Assembly: GCF_016406305.1 (NCBI RefSeq)
Contig: NZ_CP066369.1
Location: 824,501-888,500 of the forward strand
Direction: 5' to 3'
Source: Shewanella putrefaciens
Lineage (GTDB): Bacteria; Pseudomonadota; Gammaproteobacteria; Enterobacterales; Shewanellaceae
DNA: 64,000 bases
Shown here: positions 59,484 to 64,000 of the stretch, piece after piece
Layout: every line of letters starts with the position of its first letter
How positions within the stretch are numbered: the stretch's first letter is position 1
Program-made: the position numbers and the translations under genes
Notes under the pieces: model-generated
Seen by the model: the letters and a program-made list of their open reading frames with translations, nothing else
Told to the model about the DNA's origin: nothing
Database searches by the model: none

Positions 59484-59925
59484 CTGACGGCTCAACATAG
59501 CCAGACAAAAGGCCCATTAAATTGGGCCTTTTTTATGGGAATTTTGGCGCCCTGCAATGTAGCAAGTTGTGAAAATTTAACAATTGATGGAGTGATCTAG
59601 TTCAATGTTTTGTTGGCAATTGTGGATGAATGCTTGGTTTTTGAGTTTTTTGCGACCTTAATCCGTTCCGGCGTTTTTATCTGCGGATGTTGGATGTCGC
59701 AATCTAGGATCTGTGGTGAACTTATTGTGTTTTCTGATGTTTTTATGTGATCTTTTTGATGCTGTTTTGAAAATTTATTACACATAATCATAGATCTAGA
59801 TCCCAATACTGGCTTAACTTGAAATTCTCTTACTTAAAATGGTGTCAGATCAACTTTTGAGGGCGCTTTTTGGTTATCCTTACCGCGAATTTTTTATGCC
59901 AGTCACACCGTAAGGTAACTTTTAT
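59484..59925. other. Intergenic region before the serine-type transporter
   Basis: About 440 bases. It contains the acylase terminator and then an AT-rich stretch with no supported ORF. It probably holds the transporter promoter and a long 5' leader. Confidence 0.6.
59507..59536 (+). terminator. Terminator after the acylase gene
   Basis: Stem AAAAGGCCCA / TGGGCCTTTT with loop TTAAAT and a T run. Confidence 0.92.
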
Positions 59926-61221
59926 ATGCAAAAAGATGCGACCAGTGTTCTTGGAACACCCCAAAGCACGCAGGAACAGGACACAAAAAAAGGTTTATCT
60001 TGGACACGCCAAGACACCACTTGGATGCTGAGTTTATTTGGTACCGCCGTCGGTGCTGGTATTTTGTTTTTACCTATTAATGCGGGCATGGGCGGTTTTT
60101 GGCCCCTAGTATTAATGGCGGTGATCATAGGCCCTATGACCTATTTAGCCCACCGCGGCCTTTCACGCTTTGTGTGCTCATCGAGCATTCCGGGGAGTGA
60201 TATCACCCAAGTAGTGGAAGAACATTTTGGCATTGGCGCGGGTAAAGCCATTACCTTGCTGTACTTCTTTGCCATTTATCCCATAGTGCTAATTTATGGT
60301 GTGGGTATTACCAATACGGTTGATAGCTTTATTGTGAACCAATTGGGCATGGCCTCTCCACCGCGTTTTCTGCTCTCTGGCGTACTGATCTTCGGGATGA
60401 TGGCGGTGATGGTCGCAGGCGAGAAGTTTATGCTCAAAGTGACCCAGCTACTGGTGTATCCGCTGGTGGGTATCTTGGCATTTATGTCGATTTATTTGAT
60501 CCCTGAATGGAAAATGGATGCGCTGCAGGTTGTGCCAGAGGCGGGCGCATTTTTAGGCACAGTATGGTTAACCATTCCTGTGCTGGTATTTGCCTTTAAT
60601 CATTCTCCCGCGATTTCACAGTTTTCGGTTTCCCTTAAACGTGACCATGGGGTGAATGCGGCCCGTAAGGCGGATGTGATTCTGCGCAATACCTCCATGA
60701 TGCTAGTCGGCTTTGTGATGTTATTTGTGTTCTCCTGTGTGTTGTCGCTATCACCGGAGCAACTCGCCGATGCGAAAGCGCAAAACCTGCCGATTCTGTC
60801 TTACCTAGCAAACGTACATAACAGTGGTTTTGTGAGCTATTTTGGCCCGCTGATTGCGTTTATTGCGATTGTATCTTCTTTCTTTGGTCATTATATGGGG
60901 GCGACCGAAGGGATGAAGGGCATTATTGTTAAGCAGCTACGCTCTAGCAATAAAACGATCCCAGAGCAAAAAATCAACAAGTTTATTCTGGTGTTTATGT
61001 TTGCGACTATCTGGGCGGTTGCTATTAAAAACCCCAGCATTCTCGGGATGATCGAGGCGCTTGGTGGACCAATTATTGCGGCGATTCTGTACTTAATGCC
61101 TATGTATGCTGTGTATAAAGTGCCAGCCTTAAAGGCTTACCGTGGCCGGATCAGCAATATTTTCGTGGTGATTGCGGGCCTGTTGGCCATGACGGCGATT
61201 CTGTTTGGTTTCTTCCGTTAG
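59926..61221 (+). CDS. Serine-type amino acid transporter (SdaC/HAAAP family)
   Basis: 431 residues (E. coli SdaC 429), about eleven membrane spans. Family parts: [22 protein letters not shown] near 40-60, [41 protein letters not shown] and [17 protein letters not shown]. Likely H+-coupled serine (or threonine) uptake. sdaA is not next to it. Strong convergent terminator follows. Confidence 0.92.
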   Translation: MQKDATSVLGTPQSTQEQDTKKGLSWTRQDTTWMLSLFGTAVGAGILFLPINAGMGGFWPLVLMAVIIGPMTYLAHRGLSRFVCSSSIPGSDITQVVEEHFGIGAGKAITLLYFFAIYPIVLIYGVGITNTVDSFIVNQLGMASPPRFLLSGVLIFGMMAVMVAGEKFMLKVTQLLVYPLVGILAFMSIYLIPEWKMDALQVVPEAGAFLGTVWLTIPVLVFAFNHSPAISQFSVSLKRDHGVNAARKADVILRNTSMMLVGFVMLFVFSCVLSLSPEQLADAKAQNLPILSYLANVHNSGFVSYFGPLIAFIAIVSSFFGHYMGATEGMKGIIVKQLRSSNKTIPEQKINKFILVFMFATIWAVAIKNPSILGMIEALGGPIIAAILYLMPMYAVYKVPALKAYRGRISNIFVVIAGLLAMTAILFGFFR

Positions 61222-61238
61222 TTTGGATTTTTAGCCGT

Positions 61239-61279
61239 AAAAAAACAGGATCTTGCCATAGGCTCGATCCTGTTTTTTT
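61239..61279. terminator. Bidirectional terminator
   Basis: Stem AAAAAACAGGATC / GATCCTGTTTTTT with a 15-nt loop, between the convergent transporter and GNAT genes. Confidence 0.9.
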
Positions 61280-61300
61280 ATAAATAATATGTTGAATAAC

Positions 61301-61744
61301 TTACTTTTCTTCGTACATCAGGTAGTAGCTTTGCTTCATCCCCAGTGCTTGGTAAGTTTGCTGCGCGTTAAGATTTTCCTGCTCGACATATAAACGGAAA
61401 CTGGCGGCGCCGCCATTGAGCTCGGCTAAGTGCTTAACTTCGTTATAGAGTTTGCCATAAATGCCCTGACGACGATTTTGCGGGTGAATATACACGCTTT
61501 GGATCCAGTAATAATCCTTGGCGCGCCAGTCACTCCATTCGAATGTCACCATAAGCGAGCCCACAATCTCCCCGGCGAGTTCCGCCACAAGATAAAAACC
61601 TTTTTCTGGGTGGCTGAGTAAGGTGCTTACCCCTTGCGTGAGCGTTGTTTCATCTAAGGCTAGGCCTTCGGTTTCTTGGGCCATCGCCTGATTAAATTGT
61701 ACTAAGGCGGTGAGATCCTGCGCTGTAGCTTTACGGATCAACAT
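61301..61744 (-). CDS. GNAT-family N-acetyltransferase
   Basis: 147 residues. MLIRKATAQDLTALVQFNQAMAQETEG at the start, the VYIHPQNRRQGIYGKLYNEVKHLAE acetyl-CoA loop and RLYVEQENLNAQQTYQALGM. Substrate unknown. Reverse strand. Confidence 0.9.
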   Translation of the reverse strand: MLIRKATAQDLTALVQFNQAMAQETEGLALDETTLTQGVSTLLSHPEKGFYLVAELAGEIVGSLMVTFEWSDWRAKDYYWIQSVYIHPQNRRQGIYGKLYNEVKHLAELNGGAASFRLYVEQENLNAQQTYQALGMKQSYYLMYEEK

Positions 61745-61953
61745 ATAACAACTCCTCGGCGGTTATTCGACAATACCGCTCTTGTTGGTTAGGGAATTTG
61801 GGCGGCTCACTTTAGCATGGAACACACAGGGATAACGAGTGGGCTAAGGTTTTGTCTAGCGTTGCAGTTTTTAATGGTGAAATTTTGTGCGACTAAAGTC
61901 TAATCTGCTAGGCTTGTATTAGGTTTTTCTACCTTAAATTTAGTGAGCCTATT

Positions 61954-62250
61954 ATGGGATTCGTTAAGTCTAGCCGCCGCTTTAAACTGAGATGTTTGCA
62001 GGTCTACGATGCTAAAAAAGATCAGCAAATTCATCATGGATTGCATTTTATCTTAACCTTACTGACGTTTGGATTATGGGGCCTAGTTTGGTGGTGGCTG
62101 ATACTCAAATCACAGGGGGGATCAGAGTCACTCTTTAGCGGCTTCGATGATGACTATTGGAGCTATTTAATCGAGCGCGAGCAACCACCGGCCGCGCTTT
62201 ACCGCCAACAAATTGCCTCGACTGCGAATACGGGATATTTTGAGGCTTAG
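61954..62250 (+). CDS. Small membrane protein of unknown function
   Basis: 98 residues with one or two hydrophobic helices (about 30-52, ILTLLTFGLWGLVWWWLILK) and basic N-terminal and polar C-terminal parts. ATG lies after a long AT-rich stretch. Orphan or rarely described; no domain recognised. Confidence 0.7.
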   Translation: MGFVKSSRRFKLRCLQVYDAKKDQQIHHGLHFILTLLTFGLWGLVWWWLILKSQGGSESLFSGFDDDYWSYLIEREQPPAALYRQQIASTANTGYFEA

Positions 62251-62428
62251 GTGGTTTGTTTTCACGTCTTTGATGTATTTTGCAACGGTTGGCATCAACG
62301 TGATACAGATCATCCTTAGATTTTTATCCCTTATGCTAGACTCGGCGGTTAGCTAATTTAGAGGCTTAAATTAGCGTCGCCAAGGATAGGGCTCGCCATA
62401 TCATCATTTAAAACTCAAGGTTAAAAAC

Positions 62429-63760
62429 ATGTCAAAACAGAGGTCATCAGCGTTAGGCCGGGCTTGGTCTTATTGGATGTCAGTGCCGCTATGGCTACAA
62501 ATTTTTGTCGGTATGGTGTTAGGTATTACCGCTGGAGTCGTGCTTGGTGAGCAGGCGACTTACTTAAAACCGATAGGCACGCTCTTTGTTAATACCATTA
62601 AGATGCTTATTGTACCTTTGGTATTTTGCTCGTTAATTGTGGGCGTGACCTCGATGGAAGACACCGCCAAGATGGGGCGGATTGGCTTTAAATCCTTTGC
62701 ATTTTATCTCTGCACTACAGCGATTGCGATAAGCTTAGGTTTAGTGGTGGGCTATGTTATTCAGCCTGGCGCCGGCGTGCCGTTATTACAGCATGATGCG
62801 GTGCAGACCGTGAAGGAAGCCCCTTCGGTGATGCAAACCCTGATTGATATAGTGCCAACCAATCCCGTTGCCGCGTTGGCGAATGGTCAAATTTTACAGG
62901 TGATTGTATTTGCAGTGGCGTTGGGCATAGCTTTGGTACTGATTGGCGACCATGGCAAACCTGCCATCAAAGTGTTTGAGAGCTTAGCCGAGGCCATGTA
63001 CAAGCTTACCGATATGGTGATGAAACTCGCCCCCTACGGTGTTTTTGGCCTAATGGCTTGGGTTGCGGGGGAATATGGCATTGAGATGTTATGGCCGCTG
63101 ATTAAGGTGATTATTGCGGTGTATCTTGGCTGTATTATTCACGTTTTAGGTTTTTACAGCATAGTGTTACGTGTATTTGCTAAGCTGAACCCTTTGCAAT
63201 TTTTTAAAGGCATTAGTAATGCGATGGTGGTGGCTTTTACTACCTCAAGCTCGGCGGGGACTCTGCCTGCCAGTATGAAATGTGCCAGCGAGTATCTTGG
63301 GGTTAATAAAAAGATTTCGAGCTTTGTGTTGCCCCTTGGCACCACCATCAATATGGATGGAACGGCTTTATACCAAGGGGTGACGGCGCTGTTTGTGGCG
63401 CAGGCCTTTGGTATTGATTTAACTTGGGTTGATTATCTTACTATTATTTTAACCGCGACTTTGGCGTCCATCGGGACGGCGGGCGTACCAGGGGCTGGCT
63501 TAGTCATGCTGACCTTAGTGCTTTCAACCGTGGGTTTACCCTTAGAAGGGGTGGCGTTAATTGCGGGGATTGACCGTATTCTGGATATGGCTCGGACAGT
63601 CGTTAACGTATCGGGTGATCTCGTGGCGACGACTGTGATTGCCAAGTCTGAAAATGAACTCGATGTCGAGCATTACAATGCCGATATGGCACAAAGCGCA
63701 GTGTTCGCCGAGCAAAATGCGGCAATCGAACATGCGGCGGCGAAGAATGCCAAAGCCTAA
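62429..63760 (+). CDS. Dicarboxylate/amino acid:cation symporter (DAACS family)
   Basis: 443 residues with eight membrane helices plus two re-entrant loops. Signature motifs: TTSSSAGTLPASMKCA (HP1), LPLGTTINMDGTALYQG and AGVPGAGLVMLTLVLSTVGLP (HP2), DRILDMARTVVNVSGD. Imports glutamate/aspartate or C4-dicarboxylates with Na+ or H+; the exact substrate is not visible. Start ATG follows AAGGTTAAAAAC. Alone with a terminator. Confidence 0.95.
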   Translation: MSKQRSSALGRAWSYWMSVPLWLQIFVGMVLGITAGVVLGEQATYLKPIGTLFVNTIKMLIVPLVFCSLIVGVTSMEDTAKMGRIGFKSFAFYLCTTAIAISLGLVVGYVIQPGAGVPLLQHDAVQTVKEAPSVMQTLIDIVPTNPVAALANGQILQVIVFAVALGIALVLIGDHGKPAIKVFESLAEAMYKLTDMVMKLAPYGVFGLMAWVAGEYGIEMLWPLIKVIIAVYLGCIIHVLGFYSIVLRVFAKLNPLQFFKGISNAMVVAFTTSSSAGTLPASMKCASEYLGVNKKISSFVLPLGTTINMDGTALYQGVTALFVAQAFGIDLTWVDYLTIILTATLASIGTAGVPGAGLVMLTLVLSTVGLPLEGVALIAGIDRILDMARTVVNVSGDLVATTVIAKSENELDVEHYNADMAQSAVFAEQNAAIEHAAAKNAKA

Positions 63761-63776
63761 GTTATGATATTGAATT

Positions 63777-63803
63777 AAAAAAACCGCCATTGGCGGTTTT
63801 TTT
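63777..63803 (+). terminator. Terminator after the symporter
   Basis: Stem AAAAAACCGCC / GGCGGTTTTTT with loop ATT and a T run; the next gene converges on it, so it may serve both strands. Confidence 0.92.
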
Positions 63804-63839
63804 TCGATTGATGGGACTTAAGATTTATACCACTTAGGC

Positions 63840-64000
63840 TTATTTTACTTGGCTTAACACTAGTACGGCTTTGTCGTCGCTACTCAATAGGGTGAGGCGA
63901 CCCTGCTGCAGTTTTGCTTTGGCGACGAGTGGCATGGCCTGCATGACTTTATGCTCTTGCTGCATTAAGGAATCGACACAGGCTTTCATCGTGCTTCCTG
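63840..64000 (-). CDS. META-domain (HslJ-like) protein, C-terminal end only
   Basis: The gene enters from the right edge. The visible tail of about 52 residues reads GSTMKACVDSLMQQEHKVMQAM ... GRLTLLSSDDKAVLVLSQVK. The M-K-A-C and E-x4-M pattern and the LTLLSSDDKAVL strand match the C-terminus of META/HslJ heat-shock proteins. The first part lies outside the window. Confidence 0.75.
   Translation of the reverse strand, partial: GSTMKACVDSLMQQEHKVMQAMPLVAKAKLQQGRLTLLSSDDKAVLVLSQVK

Noticed and set aside
59597..59806. 69-codon reverse ORF in the intergenic region
   Set aside because: Low-complexity Lys/Thr/Ser/Ile composition typical of AT-rich non-coding DNA and no ribosome-binding site.

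Overview
The window looks like a stretch of chromosome from a Shewanella species (gammaproteobacterium, order Alteromonadales). I base this on protein resemblance recalled from memory, on gene order (sfsA-dksA-gluQ-pcnB-folK-panB-panC and yheT-yheU-prkB as in E. coli, plus an nqrABCDEF operon and a curli locus) and on moderate-GC codon use. No search was run, so the species is not fixed. No tRNA, rRNA, CRISPR array, prophage or intact insertion sequence was seen.

Layout. 1-7.4 kb: the end of a sodium:alanine symporter, a very large hybrid sensor kinase (sensor, several PAS, HisKA, HATPase, two receivers, HPt) and a receiver/HD-GYP protein, which together look like a phosphorelay ending in cyclic-di-GMP breakdown. 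7.4-10.6 kb: ygfZ and serA (reverse) and a DUF2238 membrane protein. 10.6-17.4 kb: a surface module with a CsgD-like LuxR regulator, a csgB-like and a very large csgA-like curlin gene (reverse), a secreted subtilisin and a DUF4124 protein. 17.7-24 kb: a reverse-strand housekeeping block, panC-panB-folK-pcnB-gluQ-dksA-sfsA, in which pcnB appears to start at an AUU codon. 24-29.1 kb: pepB, a GNAT protein, a tandem-repeat region, prkB, yheU and yheT.

29.2-43 kb: a Tat-signal/GMC oxidoreductase pair, a double cupin, a GFA-domain protein, a TIGR02444-type protein, the ABC-F ATPase yheS, yheV, small membrane and lipoproteins, a decayed REP-associated transposase, pirin, dbpA, a VOC protein and tas. 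43.2-49.1 kb: the complete six-gene Na+-translocating NADH:quinone reductase operon with a strong terminator. 49.2-57 kb: accessory genes, including a small and a large ankyrin protein, a TTG-started lipoprotein, orphan short ORFs, a beta-lactamase-fold hydrolase, a MarR-GNAT fusion and yjjX. 56.9-64 kb: a lipoprotein penicillin/AHL-acylase, an SdaC-type transporter, a GNAT, a small membrane protein, a DAACS symporter and the 3' end of a META/HslJ gene.

What stands out: the AUU start of pcnB; an acidic curlin of about 20 repeats; a 267-bp palindromic element and a short hairpin sharing its termini; six copies of a roughly 66-bp repeat; a decayed RAYT transposase; and a promoter/terminator pair in a gene-free stretch that may mark a small RNA. 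I did not see a clearly novel multi-gene system.
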